DNA of 64,000 nt, taken from positions 62,001 to 126,000 of the forward strand of contig NZ_VXKK01000026.1 of assembly GCF_008693105.1 (NCBI RefSeq), given 5' to 3'. The position numbers and the translations under genes were made by a program. This document shows, piece after piece, positions 18,260 through 26,847 of this stretch (positions are counted from its first letter, which is position 1; the number at the start of each line of letters is the position of its first letter). The notes beneath the pieces are model-generated. The model ran no database searches, was not told the DNA's origin, and worked only from the letters and a program-made list of their open reading frames with translations. Source of the stretch: Corynebacterium flavescens (GTDB lineage Bacteria; Actinomycetota; Actinomycetes; Mycobacteriales; Mycobacteriaceae).

Positions 18260-18990
18260 GGGTTTCCGTAGTTATCCCGGCGTTAAATGAGGAGGCCACC
18301 GTCGCCGAGGTGGTGCGCAGTTGCCTGGCGGATGCTCCGGAGGAAGTCATCGTCATCGACGCGGATTCGACAGATGCCACGGCGCGCCGGGCTCAGGAAG
18401 CGGGCGCGCGTGTCATCAACTGGCGCGAGGTATTGCCCGATCCACCTCGTCCTGGCAAGGGCGAATCACTGTGGAGGGGAGTGGCCGCCGCGCGCGGCGA
18501 GGTCATCGTCTTTATTGACGCCGACCTAGAGTCCGCGCGCCCCGGCATGGTGTCCGCCCTGGCAAGGCCCTTTTCATCGCCGGATATTCATATGGTCAAG
18601 GCTCGGTACCGGCGCTCGCTCGACGGCCAGCCCCACGGTGGAGGCCGCGTGACCGAGCTGACGGCGAAGCCCTTGCTGCGCCAGTTCTTCCCCGAGCTGG
18701 CCCACATCAATCAGCCCTTGGGCGGGGAGTATGCCCTGCGTGCGAGCAGCGCCCGCCAGTTGCCTTTCGTCGCCGGCTATGGGGTAGAGGCGGGCCTGCT
18801 TATCGACGTCGGCCAGCGTCACGGCACCTCCGCCATCGCCGAGGTGGACCTGGGCCTGCGCGTGCATCGCAACCGCCCGCTCGAGGAGCTCGCCTCCATG
18901 GCGGACGTGGTGGCGGCTACTATCTTGACGCGGGCGGGCGTCGCCAAGCAGGGCGTTGAGCAGCGCCCCGCACTGGAGGATAGGATTTAG
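18256..18990 (+). CDS. gpgS: Glucosyl-3-phosphoglycerate synthase
   Basis: A 244-residue GT-A glycosyltransferase (GT81 type). It joins glucose from NDP-glucose to 3-phosphoglycerate, the first step of methylglucose lipopolysaccharide or glucosylglycerate formation. The N-terminus VVIPALNEEATVAEVV binds nucleotide, and FIDADLES is the DXD-type metal site. NQPLGGEYALR matches the acceptor region. It is shorter than M. tuberculosis GpgS (about 324 residues). ATG 18256 overlaps the folP2 stop, whereas the longer open frame has no better start. Confidence 0.9.
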   Translation: MRVSVVIPALNEEATVAEVVRSCLADAPEEVIVIDADSTDATARRAQEAGARVINWREVLPDPPRPGKGESLWRGVAAARGEVIVFIDADLESARPGMVSALARPFSSPDIHMVKARYRRSLDGQPHGGGRVTELTAKPLLRQFFPELAHINQPLGGEYALRASSARQLPFVAGYGVEAGLLIDVGQRHGTSAIAEVDLGLRVHRNRPLEELASMADVVAATILTRAGVAKQGVEQRPALEDRI

Positions 18991-18992
18991 GC

Positions 18993-19250
18993 ATGCTGTC
19001 GTGGATTGTTCTTATCGTGGTGCTCGTGGCCTTAGTCATCCTCGGGACGTGGGCGTGGGGCACTATTTTTGGGCGCGGTGAGGTGCTGCCTCCTCTTGAT
19101 GAGCCGCGGTCGGTGATGGCGAGCAATCGCCGCGCTGTGGAAGAAGGGGACTTTCGCGCCATCGCCTTCGAGGTGGTGCCGCGGGGATATCGCCAGGACC
19201 AAGTTGATGATCTTCTCGCCGCGCTGGAGGCCAAGCTGCGCGCGCGCTAA
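18993..19250 (+). CDS. DivIVA-domain small membrane protein
   Basis: An 85-residue protein. The N-terminal membrane helix LSWIVLIVVLVALVILGTW is followed by a cytoplasmic segment with one DivIVA-type motif (GYRQDQVDDLLAALEAKL). Such motifs bind curved membrane or pole-organising coiled coils. It starts 2 bp after gpgS and ends the dapE operon, so it could tie this unit to polar growth, but that is an inference. Confidence 0.8.
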   Translation: MLSWIVLIVVLVALVILGTWAWGTIFGRGEVLPPLDEPRSVMASNRRAVEEGDFRAIAFEVVPRGYRQDQVDDLLAALEAKLRAR

Positions 19251-19343
19251 AGTGTGCTGTATCACGCTTAAAAACCGGCCGCGGGGAAAAGGGGCTAAAC
19301 TGGAACTAGTAATACCTACTTTTCTCTTAGAACGGATGACAAC

Positions 19344-19511
19344 ATGGCAGCTATGAAGCCACGAACCACTGGTGGACCGATGGAAGCGGTGGAGGAATCC
19401 CGTAAGATCGTTATGCGCATCCCTTCGGACGGCGGGGGACGCATCGTCGTCGAGCTAAACAAAGAGGAAGCCGCCGAGTTGGGCGCCTTGCTCATCGCGG
19501 TTTCCAGCTAG
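19344..19511 (+). CDS. DUF3117 family small protein
   Basis: A 55-residue protein, MAAMKPRTTGGPMEAVEESR at the N-terminus and ending ELGALLIAVSS. It matches the highly conserved actinobacterial DUF3117 family, of which Rv1211 is the positional equivalent. The function is unknown. Its small size and near-invariance across actinobacteria suggest a structural or regulatory role. The stop at 19509 precedes the rlmA-like gene by 9 bp. Confidence 0.9.
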   Translation: MAAMKPRTTGGPMEAVEESRKIVMRIPSDGGGRIVVELNKEEAAELGALLIAVSS

Positions 19512-19520
19512 TCTGGAGTC

Positions 19521-20378
19521 ATGCTTTCCACGATTATTGATGTACTTGCGGATCCCATGGACGGGACCGCGCTGCACGGCGCCGATGATTATTCTCGCTT
19601 GGTGTCGGAGTCAAGCCACTCTTTTGATGTGGCCAAACAGGGTTATGTAACCCTCGCTGCCGGCCCAGGACTCAAGCACCACGGTGATGACATGGACATG
19701 GTTTCCGCCCGAGAAGCCTACCTGTCCCGCGGGCATTTCGCCCCCTTCGTGGAAGCAGTTACTGGCAGCGTCCAAGATGCCCTCGATGGCGCCGAGGCAG
19801 AATCTCCCACTCTTCTCGAGGTTGGCGCGGGAACCGGCTACTACTTGGCGCATACCCTCGATTCCATCGCTGGCTCGCGTGGCGTTGGGCTGGATATTTC
19901 CCCGCACGCTGCGCGCCACCTTGCCAAGGCCCACCCGCGAATTGGCGCGGTTGTAGCAGACGTCTGGGAGCGTTTGCCGCTGCAGGATTCTTCGATCGAC
20001 GCAATTTCGGTGGTTTTCGCCCCGCGCAACCCGGCGGAGTTTCGCCGCGTCCTGCGCCCAGGCGGCGAGGTCATCGTGCTTACTCCCGGGGCCGGCCACC
20101 TCAACGAGTTGCGCGAGCCCTTGGGCATCCTCGGGGTGGAAGAAGGCAAGGTCGAGCGGATGTACGAGCAAGCCGCAGGCTTCCTCGAACAGTCCAGCGA
20201 TCCGGTCGATATTTCTTTCCCGATCGAGCTCGATAAGGACTCTATCGCTGCTCAGGTCAAGATGAGCCCCTCCGCCCGCCACATCAGCCCAGCAGAACTC
20301 GCCGAGCGCATGGCGGCGCTTCCCGCTTCCATGACGGTTACCGCCCGCGCGCGTCTCGACCGGCTCCGCGCACTCTAG
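19521..20378 (+). CDS. RlmA-like SAM-dependent rRNA methyltransferase
   Basis: A 285-residue class I methyltransferase. The SAM motif is LLEVGAGTGYYLAHTL near 98, with ISVVFAPRNPAEFRRVLRPG further on. The N-terminus aligns with the RlmA/TlrB guanine-N1 23S rRNA methyltransferases (SHSFDVAKQGYVTLAAGPG), and the mid-region SAREAYLSRGHFAPF is diagnostic. The zinc-binding cysteines expected at the N-terminus are replaced (LADPMDGTAL). It probably modifies the large-subunit rRNA near the macrolide site, but the loss of the zinc site makes this less certain. Confidence 0.8.
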   Translation: MLSTIIDVLADPMDGTALHGADDYSRLVSESSHSFDVAKQGYVTLAAGPGLKHHGDDMDMVSAREAYLSRGHFAPFVEAVTGSVQDALDGAEAESPTLLEVGAGTGYYLAHTLDSIAGSRGVGLDISPHAARHLAKAHPRIGAVVADVWERLPLQDSSIDAISVVFAPRNPAEFRRVLRPGGEVIVLTPGAGHLNELREPLGILGVEEGKVERMYEQAAGFLEQSSDPVDISFPIELDKDSIAAQVKMSPSARHISPAELAERMAALPASMTVTARARLDRLRAL

Positions 20379-20444
20379 CGGCACCTCTTTACTCGCTACT
20401 TGGGCTCAGCCCGGCCTCCCGGTTCAGTCTTGCCTCCCGTCGAT

Positions 20445-20511
20445 GTCCCTTCGCGTACACACTCGGGCGGTGTGGTGCGCAAAAAGAACCCGCCCGTGCT
20501 CGCGAAGGGGC
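20445..20511. repeat. 67-bp palindromic interspersed repeat, copy D
   Basis: The arms at 20445-20460 and 20496-20511 pair at 13 of 16 positions. The core has an inner inverted repeat (GGGCGG ... CCGCCC) around GCGCAAAAAG, shared with copy C. It lies between the convergent rlmA-like and GH32-like genes and could act as a bidirectional hairpin. Confidence 0.8.
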
Positions 20512-20542
20512 AAGGGGGGGAGGACATGGGGCGGAGCAGGTG

Positions 20543-21985
20543 CTACACCTTCGAACCGGTGCGCTGCCAGCTCTGCTCGACGGAAGCGTTGTTGGTAGTC
20601 TCGACCTCTATCTTCGAGCAGCCGCCAGGGAAATACACCCGGGAGGCCATGGCGACCTGCCCGCCATCAGCAAAGACTTCGACGGTAGCTCCGTCAACGA
20701 TGATGGTCAGCGAGTCCGAGTCCCCCTCAGCGAGCTCGGCTCGCGCTGGCGCGCAGTCGGCAAAGTAGCCGTCGAAGGCCGTTCCCATCGAGCGGTCCAA
20801 ACTCAGCGTCTCGCCGCTGTGGGTGATGATGGCGGCGGGGTTTCCTTCGCCGTCGACAAGCGAAACGCGGACCGCAGAGTCAGCCGGAACGTGCAAGAGC
20901 CCCGTCCAGGAGCGAGCGCGATCAGAGTGCTGGACTGCGTCAGGAAGGCCGCGCACCGGTGTCTGGAAGAGCTTCCCGCCCTGCAGGGTTACCCGGCGCG
21001 GCAGAGAAAGGCTATTGGCCCAGCCCTCCTCGGCGAAAGTGGGGTGGCTGGTGGGGTCATCGAGCCTGCTGCCGCCGTTGAGTAGCCCAAAGAGAATGGC
21101 GGAATCGAAGCGCTGCTCTTGGCTGACCGTACCTTCGGTGAAGTTGGTGTTGCGGGGACGGGAGAAATCATGCCCGAAGTCGATGCGCCGAAAGCCGGTG
21201 GAGATGCGGAACTGGGTGCCTTCGAGGTAGCCAACCAAGTAGCCGGAAACGTCACGGTGGTTGCGCTCCAAGGTTACGAGCAAGACATCGTATATGCGGC
21301 CGTCAATCTCGTCGCGCAGGCGAATGATGCGCGGAGAGACCACAGGGGGAAGCGGCGAGGTGGCTGGCACTTCGCCGGCGAGAAACTCTGGATCACCGAT
21401 GAGTTCCAGCGGGCCCTCGAAGTTCCATGCAACGCCGTCTGGGCTGCGGAGAATGACGGGAACGGGGGCTTCAGAATGACCGGTGAGGGCTAGCATGAGC
21501 CAGCCACGGTGGCCCTCTTCGCGGTCTTCAGCGGCCCAATCCGGCACGACGGAAGGGGAGCGGAAGCGCTTATAATCCGTGGTTGGCTTGGCCACCTCGC
21601 CGTAGCGGACAACGTGCGGATCGAGCTCATCCACGGCGTCTGAGACTTCGCAGACGTGGTCGAAGCCGGGGAAGCGCGCGAGCCGCACGGAGGTGGACAC
21701 GGAGGTCACCGACGTGAAGTAGAGGTTTATGGAGTCGACTCCGGCAGCCACGGAGCCCGCCCGCAGGGAGAGTTCGCCACCAGCAGGAGCGAGGACATCA
21801 TCGCATTCGAGCCAATCGAAGGGCTGTTCTTCCGAGTAGGAATGGCCCCACCGGGAGGCACTGTCCGGAGAGTGCTTGTACTGGAAAAACAGCTGCCAGC
21901 GATGCCCATCGAGGAGGACGCCGGCGGGCGCTTCGAGGATGCCTGTTTCAGGGACGAAATGTAGTTCGGGACGGTGAATTGTCAC
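20543..21985 (-). CDS. GH32-like beta-fructosidase homologue, probably catalytically inactive
   Basis: A 480-residue protein with the GH32 five-bladed propeller and C-terminal beta-sandwich layout. HFVPETGILEAPAGVLLDG at the N-terminus aligns with the sucrose hydrolase motif containing N-D-P-N-G. The nucleophile Asp is Ala19 (ILEAPAG 16-22), and the RDP transition-state Asp is Ser (RSP 142-144). Only the acid/base glutamate may remain (GEVP 204-207). C-terminal motifs such as DGATVEVFADGG are well kept. Hydrolase activity is therefore unlikely; sugar binding or a structural role is possible. It starts 10 bp after glgA and is co-transcribed with it. Confidence 0.75.
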   Translation of the reverse strand: MTIHRPELHFVPETGILEAPAGVLLDGHRWQLFFQYKHSPDSASRWGHSYSEEQPFDWLECDDVLAPAGGELSLRAGSVAAGVDSINLYFTSVTSVSTSVRLARFPGFDHVCEVSDAVDELDPHVVRYGEVAKPTTDYKRFRSPSVVPDWAAEDREEGHRGWLMLALTGHSEAPVPVILRSPDGVAWNFEGPLELIGDPEFLAGEVPATSPLPPVVSPRIIRLRDEIDGRIYDVLLVTLERNHRDVSGYLVGYLEGTQFRISTGFRRIDFGHDFSRPRNTNFTEGTVSQEQRFDSAILFGLLNGGSRLDDPTSHPTFAEEGWANSLSLPRRVTLQGGKLFQTPVRGLPDAVQHSDRARSWTGLLHVPADSAVRVSLVDGEGNPAAIITHSGETLSLDRSMGTAFDGYFADCAPARAELAEGDSDSLTIIVDGATVEVFADGGQVAMASRVYFPGGCSKIEVETTNNASVEQSWQRTGSKV

Positions 21986-21995
21986 GGTTTCCTCT

Positions 21996-23150
21996 CTAAA
22001 TCAGTGAGCGATAGATGTCGACGGTCTGGGCGGCAATGGTGGCCCAAGAAAAATCTCCGGTGGCGCGCCGCCGCCCAGCAACGCCGAAGGCATGCGCGCG
22101 GGACCTGTCGTGGGCCAACTCGTTGACCGCTCGGGCGAGGTCTGCTTCGAAACCTACGGGATCAGATTCGTCGTAGTTGACGAGGATGCCTGTTTCTCCA
22201 TCGACGACAACCTCGGGGATTCCGCCGACATTGGAAGCTACGACCGCGGTCCCACATGCCATTGCCTCAAGGTTAACTATCCCCAGGGGCTCGTAGATCG
22301 AGGGGCAGATGAATACATCGGCTCCTGAGTAGACCTCCTGGATGGTCTCGCGGGAGAGCATTTCTTGCACCCAATAAACGCCATCACGCGATTTCTGAAG
22401 ATCCTCGACCAGCTGCGCGGTCTCGGCGGCAATTTCGGGGGTATCCGGGGCACCCGCGCAAAGGACGAGCTGGACGTCATCATCAAAGTGGGCAGCAGCC
22501 TTCAACAGGTGCCGCACGCCCTTTTGCCTGGTGATGCGCCCGACGAAAGCAACAATCGGCCGCTGCTTGTCGACGCCGATCTGCTCCAGGTACTTCGGCT
22601 CACGCGGCGTCCATAGTTCGGTGTCGATGCCATTGAGCACCACATGGACCTTATCCGGCTCGATGCGCGGGTACGCCTCGAGTATCGAGGTCTTCATGCC
22701 AGCGGATACGGCGATGAGTGCATCGGCGTATTCCATGGCGTTCTTTTCCGACCAAGATGAAACTGCGTAGCCGCCGCCGAGCTGCTCGCGCTTCCACGGC
22801 CGGTGGGGCTCCAAGGAGTGGGCTGTTACTACGTGCGGGATATCATAAAGCCGGCCCGCGAGGTGACCGGCAAGGCCGGTGTACCACGTGTGCGAGTGAG
22901 CGACGTCGATATCGGAGGCGGCATTAGCCATGCGCAGGCCCATGGAGAGGGTTTGCAACGCGGGATTCGCGTTGTCCAACTCCGGATCTACTCCGTGGGC
23001 AAAGACATCCTTCTCATGGCGGGGCGCGCCCGCGCAGTGAACGGAGACATCAATGAGCTTCCGCATAAAACGCGTCAGCTCTGCGACATGTACTCCGGCG
23101 CCGCCATAGATCTCTGGCGGGTATTCCTTGGAAAAGATTCCGGCTCTCAT
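21996..23150 (-). CDS. glgA: Actinobacterial glycogen synthase / maltose-1-phosphate synthase
   Basis: A 384-residue GT4 glycosyltransferase. The N-terminus MRAGIFSKEYPPEIYGGAGV, the central FVGRITRQKGV and the C-terminal CPSIYEPLGIVNLEAMACGT (E-x7-E retaining motif) are typical. Actinobacterial enzymes of this size use ADP-glucose; the mycobacterial one (GlgM) makes maltose-1-phosphate, while the corynebacterial one is called GlgA. It is divergent from glgC, which supplies ADP-glucose. A TATTCT box ends 8 nt before ATG 23150 with no ribosome binding site, suggesting a leaderless mRNA. Confidence 0.93.
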   Translation of the reverse strand: MRAGIFSKEYPPEIYGGAGVHVAELTRFMRKLIDVSVHCAGAPRHEKDVFAHGVDPELDNANPALQTLSMGLRMANAASDIDVAHSHTWYTGLAGHLAGRLYDIPHVVTAHSLEPHRPWKREQLGGGYAVSSWSEKNAMEYADALIAVSAGMKTSILEAYPRIEPDKVHVVLNGIDTELWTPREPKYLEQIGVDKQRPIVAFVGRITRQKGVRHLLKAAAHFDDDVQLVLCAGAPDTPEIAAETAQLVEDLQKSRDGVYWVQEMLSRETIQEVYSGADVFICPSIYEPLGIVNLEAMACGTAVVASNVGGIPEVVVDGETGILVNYDESDPVGFEADLARAVNELAHDRSRAHAFGVAGRRRATGDFSWATIAAQTVDIYRSLI

Positions 23151-23158
23151 AGGTATCT

Positions 23159-23164
23159 AGAATA
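23159..23164 (-). promoter_or_regulatory. -10 hexamer of glgA, leaderless start
   Basis: Read on the minus strand this is TATTCT, followed by an 8-nt spacer and the ATG of glgA at 23150. No Shine-Dalgarno sequence is present. Confidence 0.5.
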
Positions 23165-23246
23165 CGGCGTTCCGGGCATGCGTGCAGGGACGGTTAACGG
23201 GGGTAGGGGTTCAAATTTTTTTACTGCAAACTTTCCCAAACAATAA

Positions 23247-23252
23247 TAAGTT
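23247..23252 (+). promoter_or_regulatory. -10 hexamer of glgC, leaderless start
   Basis: TAAGTT is followed by the 7-nt spacer GGGAGGT and GTG 23260. The GGGAGG within the spacer looks like a ribosome binding site but lies only 1 nt from the start codon, too close to work well, which favours leaderless translation. Confidence 0.4.
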
Positions 23253-23259
23253 GGGAGGT

Positions 23260-24486
23260 GTGAAAAGCCAGCCTAATGTCCTTGCTCTCGTCCTCGCGGG
23301 CGGCGAAGGAAAGCGCCTTTTTCCTTTGACCGAAGACCGCGCCAAGCCCGCCGTGCCTTTTGGAGGCTCCTACCGCCTCATTGACTTCGTTTTGTCCAAC
23401 TTGGTCAATGCGGGCTACCTCAAGATTGCGGTCTTGACTCAGTACAAATCGCACTCCTTAGATAGGCACATTTCCCAGGCCTGGAACCTGTCGGGGCCAA
23501 CTCCGCAATACATCGTCTCTGTGCCCGCACAGCAGCGCCTGGGAAAGCGCTGGTACATGGGCTCTGCAGACGCTATCTTGCAGTCCCTCAACCTCATCTA
23601 TGACGAGAATCCTGACTACGTCATCGTATTCGGTGCGGATCACGTCTACCGCATGGATCCTTCACAGATGGTGGAGGAGCATATCGCCACTGGCCTAGAG
23701 TGCTCTGTGGCTGGCATCCGAGTGCCGCGCGAGGAAGCTTCTGCCTTCGGCTGCATCCAGGCAGATGGCATGGGAACCATAACGGAGTTTTTGGAAAAGC
23801 CGGAGAACCCTCCTGCTACCCCCGATGATCCTGCGATGACCTATGCCTCGATGGGTAACTACGTGTTTACCGCCCAGGCTCTCATTGACGCCTTGTTGGT
23901 CGATGAAAAGGACGAGGACTCCACCCATGACATGGGCGGAGATATTATCCCTTACTTCGTCGGGCGCGGGGAGGCTCACGTCTATGACTTTATGGCGAAT
24001 GAGGTGCCTGGCGCTACCGAGCGGGATCACGGCTACTGGCGTGATGTCGGTACCATCGACTCTTTCTACGAGGCTCATATGGACCTCATCTCGGTTCACC
24101 CCATTTTCAACCTCTACAGCAGCAAGTGGCCTATCCATTCCACGGATGAGAACAACTTGCCACCGGCTAAGTTCGTGCAAAACGGCATTGCGCAGTCCTC
24201 GATGGTGGCCCCAGGCTGCATCGTCTCGGGAGGAACGGTACGTAACTCCGTGCTTTCCTCGGACGTGCGGGTGGCAGACGGCGCCACCGTGGAAGGCTCG
24301 GTGTTGTTGCCCGGCGTTCGAATCGGCAAAGGCGCCGTGGTTCGCCACGCCATCTTGGACAAGAACGTGGTGGTCCAAGACGGAGCTATCATCGGGGTTG
24401 ACCGCGAGCGCGACGAAAGGCGCTTCAAGGTCTCCGAGGGTGGAGTAGTAGTCGTTGGTAAGAACGAAGTGATTGAAAGCAGCTAG
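23260..24486 (+). CDS. glgC: Glucose-1-phosphate adenylyltransferase
   Basis: A 408-residue ADP-glucose pyrophosphorylase. It makes ADP-glucose from ATP and glucose-1-phosphate, the committed step for glycogen. The nucleotidyltransferase signature [20 protein letters not shown] is at the N-terminus, [19 protein letters not shown] follows, and a C-terminal beta-helix ([20 protein letters not shown]) carries the regulatory domain. GTG 23260 gives the family start [15 protein letters not shown]. It shares a 109-bp divergent promoter region with glgA. The last 4 bp overlap the convergent methyltransferase gene. Confidence 0.95.
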   Translation: MKSQPNVLALVLAGGEGKRLFPLTEDRAKPAVPFGGSYRLIDFVLSNLVNAGYLKIAVLTQYKSHSLDRHISQAWNLSGPTPQYIVSVPAQQRLGKRWYMGSADAILQSLNLIYDENPDYVIVFGADHVYRMDPSQMVEEHIATGLECSVAGIRVPREEASAFGCIQADGMGTITEFLEKPENPPATPDDPAMTYASMGNYVFTAQALIDALLVDEKDEDSTHDMGGDIIPYFVGRGEAHVYDFMANEVPGATERDHGYWRDVGTIDSFYEAHMDLISVHPIFNLYSSKWPIHSTDENNLPPAKFVQNGIAQSSMVAPGCIVSGGTVRNSVLSSDVRVADGATVEGSVLLPGVRIGKGAVVRHAILDKNVVVQDGAIIGVDRERDERRFKVSEGGVVVVGKNEVIESS

Positions 24487-25130
24487 CGCTTAGTTACGAG
24501 CGTGAGCCCGGAACCTAGAGGCAGACGGGTAACAACGGCATTATCAATGCCGCGAACGTACTCGTCTGCTTCGCGCGCCGAAGCGGTGTCGCGGTCGCTG
24601 CGGCTGGTGTCGCCCAGGGTGCCGTCGAGTAGGGAATTGGCCATCACGAGTGTGCCGGACTGACGCAATAGCGGCCAAGAGGCTTTGATGAGAGCGGGCA
24701 TGTCAAGGGCGGGAACATCAGCGTAGATGACTTGGTAGGAGTCTGCAGCTAGGCGCCCCATGACCTCGAGCGGACGGGCAGGAAGGAAACGCCCCCGGCT
24801 GGCTGGAAAACCAGCCTCGCGGAAGGCTTTCTTTGCGCTTTGTTGATGCTCTACCTCGGGGTCAATGCAGGTGAGGATTCCATTTTCCGAAAGCCCGCTG
24901 AGGAGATAGAGGCCGACCACGCTGGCGGCTGGGGTGATGGCTACCGCCTGGCAGCGCTCGCCTGGAATGGATGAGGCTGCCGCGAGAGTGCTCAGCAGCT
25001 GGCCGGTGGGCTCATCCGGCACGGGGAGACCGTACTCCTCGGCGTGAGCGCGGGCGCCGGCGAGGGCCGCAGATACTTCGCTGGTGGATTCGATATAGTT
25101 ACGCAGTGCGTCATAGGCCGTTGTAGTCAC
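24483..25130 (-). CDS. SAM-dependent O-methyltransferase (Rv1220c-like)
   Basis: About 215 residues of the class I O-methyltransferase family (methyltransferase 24 type). The SAM-binding region is [19 protein letters not shown] with [20 protein letters not shown] after it, and [19 protein letters not shown] further on. The substrate is unknown. Its place next to sigE, divergent, matches Rv1220c in M. tuberculosis. I prefer GTG 25130 because a TATGGT hexamer ends 7 nt upstream; ATG 25142 in the same frame is the alternative and has no ribosome binding site. Confidence 0.8.
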   Translation of the reverse strand: MTTTAYDALRNYIESTSEVSAALAGARAHAEEYGLPVPDEPTGQLLSTLAAASSIPGERCQAVAITPAASVVGLYLLSGLSENGILTCIDPEVEHQQSAKKAFREAGFPASRGRFLPARPLEVMGRLAADSYQVIYADVPALDMPALIKASWPLLRQSGTLVMANSLLDGTLGDTSRSDRDTASAREADEYVRGIDNAVVTRLPLGSGLTLVTKR

Positions 25131-25137
25131 ATTTAAA

Positions 25138-25143
25138 ACCATA
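25138..25143 (-). promoter_or_regulatory. -10 hexamer of the O-methyltransferase gene
   Basis: On the minus strand TATGGT is followed by 7 nt and GTG 25130. If it is used, the ATG at 25142 lies inside the promoter and is not a start. Confidence 0.35.
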
Positions 25144-25282
25144 GGGAAAAGCGCGCGAGATTGCCCGAAAAACGCGCGCGACCACGCCGAATTGATACAG
25201 GTGGGGAGGATGTTACTGACTCACAGGTAGTTTCCAGTGCCATGTCTGGTGTTTGGGAGACAAATTTGGGAAACTATGACTT

Positions 25283-25903
25283 ATGACAAAAACTAATCGC
25301 GATGCGGTCAATTCTGACCCCGAGCCGGAGCTGAAAGGTACTGCCGCGTTTGATGCGGGAGTTTCCACCATGCCCTCGTGGGGTGATTTGGTGGCCGAGC
25401 ACGCAGATAGTGTCTACCGCTTGGCTTTTCGCCTCTCGGGCAATAAGCACGATGCCGAGGATCTGACGCAGGAAACATTCATGCGAGTGTTCCGCTCCCT
25501 CAATAAGTACCAGGCCGGAACTTTTGAGGGCTGGCTGCATCGTATCACCACGAATCTCTTCCTAGACATGGTCCGCCACCGTTCGAAGATTCGGATGGAG
25601 GCCCTTCCAGAAGACTATGAGCGGGTTCCTGGCACGGACATGACGCCGGAGCAGGCTTATAGCGTGGCCAACCTTGATCCAGCGCTCCAAGCCGCGTTGG
25701 ATGAGCTCAGCCCAGACTTCCGCGTGGCGGTTGTTCTCTGTGACGTGGTGGGAATGAGCTATGACGAAATTGCGGAGACCCTCGGGGTGAAGATGGGAAC
25801 CGTGCGCTCCCGCATTCACCGCGGGCGCTCCCAACTGCGCAAGGCGCTTGAGAAAGAAGCGCGGACAAACGCGGAGACGCGACTTTTGCTGCGCACCCGC
25901 TAG
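25283..25903 (+). CDS. sigE: ECF sigma factor SigE
   Basis: A 206-residue extracytoplasmic-function sigma factor. Region 2 includes [31 protein letters not shown] (about 37-67), and region 4 includes [30 protein letters not shown] (about 160-190). It directs RNA polymerase to envelope-stress promoters. The anti-sigma factor gene follows 34 bp downstream and tatB after that, the conserved sigE-cseE-tatB order. ATG 25283 is in frame; the ATG at 25276 opens only a 6-codon frame. Confidence 0.95.
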   Translation: MTKTNRDAVNSDPEPELKGTAAFDAGVSTMPSWGDLVAEHADSVYRLAFRLSGNKHDAEDLTQETFMRVFRSLNKYQAGTFEGWLHRITTNLFLDMVRHRSKIRMEALPEDYERVPGTDMTPEQAYSVANLDPALQAALDELSPDFRVAVVLCDVVGMSYDEIAETLGVKMGTVRSRIHRGRSQLRKALEKEARTNAETRLLLRTR

Positions 25904-25937
25904 GGAACTTTTAGCTCAACGCACAAGGAGGAAGAAG

Positions 25938-26372
25938 ATGGAATCCGTTTCCGGACGGGCAAGTCATTCCTTTTCGCTGCGGGGAAGTAGTCCGCGGCCA
26001 ATCAATAAGGCGAAGGCACGTGCCCGCCGCCAAGACACCATCGGCCACCTAGGTCCCGAGGCCGTTGTCGCCTTCGTGGACAGTGAGATGGAGCCGAAGT
26101 CGATGCACCGCGTCCGAGTGCATCTCGTGCACTGCCCCGAGTGTCGGGCGGAAGTACACGAGCAAAGAAATGCCTCCGAATGGCTACGCCACTGCAATGT
26201 AGATTCGCAGGTGCGCGCACCTCAGAGCCTGATGGAAAAGCTGGCCAATATCGCCGTCGAGGTCCCTAAGTTGGGTCCGGATGCCGCTACGCCTGCTTAT
26301 CGTCCTCAACAGGACTTCTTGGATAAAGTAGAGATGGTTTTTCGAGCCATCAAACGCAACCAGCGCGGATAA
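25938..26372 (+). CDS. cseE: Anti-sigma E factor with zinc-binding ZAS motif
   Basis: A 144-residue ZAS-type anti-sigma factor. The zinc motif H-x3-C-x2-C appears as HLVHCPEC in RVRVHLVHCPECRAEV, preceded by GPEAVVAFVDSEM. There is no transmembrane helix, so it should be cytosolic and hold SigE until surface or redox stress. AAGGAGGA at 25925-25932 precedes ATG 25938. In C. glutamicum this gene is called cseE, in mycobacteria rseA. Confidence 0.9.
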   Translation: MESVSGRASHSFSLRGSSPRPINKAKARARRQDTIGHLGPEAVVAFVDSEMEPKSMHRVRVHLVHCPECRAEVHEQRNASEWLRHCNVDSQVRAPQSLMEKLANIAVEVPKLGPDAATPAYRPQQDFLDKVEMVFRAIKRNQRG

Positions 26373-26385
26373 TGGGATGAAGGTC

Positions 26386-26391
26386 TAAGAT
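26386..26391 (+). promoter_or_regulatory. -10 hexamer of tatB, leaderless start
   Basis: TAAGAT is followed by a 6-nt spacer and GTG 26398. tatB therefore probably has its own leaderless promoter in addition to read-through from sigE. Confidence 0.5.
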
Positions 26392-26397
26392 AGCACC

Positions 26398-26847
26398 GTG
26401 TTCTCTTCGATTGGTTGGACAGAGATTGCTGTCATCATCTTGCTGGCCATTGTGGTCATTGGTCCCGAGCGCTTGCCGGGAGTTATCGCGGACGTGCGCG
26501 CGGCTATCTACGCGGCTCGTAAGGCTATAAATAACGCCAAGGCAGAGCTCAATGGCGAGATGGGGGAGCTGTCCTCAGAGCTGCAGGCCTTCAGCGGGCC
26601 CATTTCTCAGGCTGCTGAGTGGTCGCGCCTGGGGCCGCGTGGGGCTATCACCAAGGCTTTGTTCGATGGAGATGATTCCGTATGGGATGACTTCAACCCG
26701 AAGAAGCTGCAGGAAGACCTGGGCAAGAAGCCGCAAATTAGTGAAAGCCCGGTGAGCAACAAGCCGAAGGAGGAAGAAAAGAAGCCGGATACGCAGAGCG
26801 GAGACTATTCTTCGGGCGGCGGATTCTCATGGGCGGATATTACCTAG
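26398..26847 (+). CDS. tatB: Twin-arginine translocase subunit TatB
   Basis: A 149-residue TatA/B-family protein. It has the short N-terminal membrane helix WTEIAVIILLAIVVIGPERLP, then an amphipathic helix VIADVRAAIYAARKAINN and a charged tail. TatB forms the twin-arginine signal receptor with TatC. The GPERLP turn is diagnostic. The gene follows sigE-cseE as in mycobacteria (Rv1221-Rv1224 region), but htrA is absent between them. The 3-prime end overlaps the convergent ABC gene by 8 bp. Confidence 0.93.
   Translation: MFSSIGWTEIAVIILLAIVVIGPERLPGVIADVRAAIYAARKAINNAKAELNGEMGELSSELQAFSGPISQAAEWSRLGPRGAITKALFDGDDSVWDDFNPKKLQEDLGKKPQISESPVSNKPKEEEKKPDTQSGDYSSGGGFSWADIT

Noticed and set aside
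23218-23237. Possible RamB-like site (AAAGTTTGCA on the minus strand) between glgA and glgC
   Set aside because: Only a partial match to the motif as I remember it, and a single copy; I cannot tell it from chance.
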